Part shown: positions 62,885-64,000 of the stretch, piece by piece
How positions within the stretch are numbered: position 1 is the stretch's first letter
How the letters are laid out: every line of letters begins with the position of its first letter
The notes under the pieces: generated by a model
Databases searched by the model: none
The model's input: the letters and a program-made list of their open reading frames with translations, nothing else
What the model was told of the DNA's origin: nothing
Made by a program: the position numbers and the translations under genes
Source of the DNA: Dysidea avara
Lineage: Eukaryota; Porifera; Demospongiae; Dictyoceratida; Dysideidae
Assembly: GCF_963678975.1 (NCBI RefSeq)
Contig: NC_089275.1
Span: 15,512,220-15,576,219, forward strand
DNA: 64,000 nt
Direction of reading: 5' to 3'

Positions 62885-64000
62885 GTCGATGACACCTATG
62901 CCTTATTCCCTACAACCTAAAAATATCCACATCATATCAAGTCACTGATGATTGTAGTATCGTACATGTGAAGTAGTATGGATGGTCAGGAAGAACTGGC
63001 CAGCCTTTAAATTTATACAAGTATAGTTACATACATAGGTATGTAACTCTCACCTTAACAACCTGCTGAGATTCTACTGACACATATCGTATAGGAAAGT
63101 TTCCATAGCAACCAATTATGGATCAATGTGTAAAGCAGAAGTTCCCACTCATGATCAGCTGATAGAGTGCTGCCTGTACAACAAACATGATCCAAATGGT
63201 TAGAATTGGAGTCACTTTTTATTTCACCTGTTCTACTGTAGTTATCACGAAAGTATCTGAAGAGTAGAGAGGAGTGGCTACAATGAAATTACACAAAATA
63301 ATAACACACCCTTATTGCATATATAGTAGCTGGTCTATAGTAGAGTACAGTAGCAAATTTTCAGACACACCTCGTTCACAATAACTATGATAGCTGCACG
63401 TTAAGAATTATTGTTCTCAGTATATGGATTGTTGGCAAAGTCTGATCAGCATAAGGACAATCAGTGTAATATTGTTACAATGTGGTTAGACTCTAAGAAA
63501 CCCACAATTAATTCAAATTTTGTACAAAACTATAAAATTAATTAGTGGCGAGTATATACAATAAACTGTAAACAGTCAAGGTTCGTATTTATATGCATTG
63601 TCTATGGTTTATGTTTACAATGGTTTATTTTAATACTTTATACAAGGTAGTTAATGAGTTTAATGCTGTGTATACATTTGCCATTGACTTGTGCAGTAAG
63701 CATGTGGTTTGCGTATTAATGTTGCATGGTACTTTCTTTAGCTCCTGGTTTTTAGAGGCAGCATTTTTCGAGTTTGACCACTCTATCTGAGGATAAAGCC
63801 ATCAGAGTACAAGATATAATTGTAATAGTGCCACCCCCTTGACTGTGATATGTATTTTGCAAGTCTGACTATTAGTTGCTTCTTCTGCTTGGTCTTTGTA
63901 GTGGAAAAGCAGTGCAGCAGCTTATAAACAGTGCAGTAACTAGTGGACATAGTAGCAGTACTAGTCTTACTAGCTACCTGTACATCACATTGACTTACCA
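62885..64000 (-). repeat. Right arm of the large inverted duplication
   Basis: Inverted match to 53,707-54,180 and 56,160-56,545. It runs off the window edge, ending at the complement of the GTAAGTC site that begins the left arm, so the second copy of the leader exon and promoter would lie just outside. No gene seen within it. Confidence 0.7.

Overview
The window looks like nuclear DNA of an early-branching animal. It is AT-rich, has short GT-AG introns, carries metazoan gene remnants (PAXIP1/PTIP-like, glucosamine-6-phosphate deaminase), and is packed with CR1/L2-type LINEs, foldback DNA elements, MITEs, tRNA-derived SINEs and (CA)n/(GT)n microsatellites. The frequent TAGCTAGCTA tracts and the mix of repeats would suit a demosponge, but that is inference; nothing here proves the taxon.

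Region 1 (1-28,322) is a tandem array on the minus strand of five copies (A-E) of a small secreted-protein gene I cannot assign to a known family. Each gene has three exons joined by phase-0 introns. The intact product is 205 residues: a signal peptide, a Lys-Arg site, six cysteines in the mature part and one N-glycosylation sequon. Every copy has a TATA box at the same distance upstream of the ATG. Copies B, D and E are intact, A is cut by the window edge, and C has its last exon split by an insertion. The spacers alternate (A-B resembles C-D; B-C resembles D-E), so the duplicated unit holds two genes. The spacers also contain phase-compatible candidate exons of other genes on both strands.

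Region 2 (28,322-41,700) is a nest of transposons at least four levels deep. A CR1/L2-like LINE (about 29,080-41,620) is split by a 9.9-kb long-inverted-repeat element with TA target duplications (29,380-39,274). The left arm of that element is split by a second LINE (29,565-36,296), and ORF2 of that LINE is split by a 2.5-kb foldback element with a 9-bp target duplication, which itself holds a MITE. The host sequence of the three largest insertions can be rejoined across the element. A third RT ORF lies between the arms of the long-inverted-repeat element.

Region 3 (41,700-53,400) is a series of foldback elements: a 31-bp MITE relic, a 1.67-kb element with a nested CAGGGGCGTAGCC MITE, and a 7.6-kb element with long inverted arms. 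The right arm of the last carries a poly(A)-tailed LINE fragment encoding a restriction-like endonuclease domain.

Region 4 (53,400-64,000) is an inverted duplication. Its arms enclose the 3' half of a PAXIP1-like gene on the plus strand and a decayed glucosamine-6-phosphate deaminase gene on the minus strand. Several hAT-like MITEs with target duplications sit in the introns.
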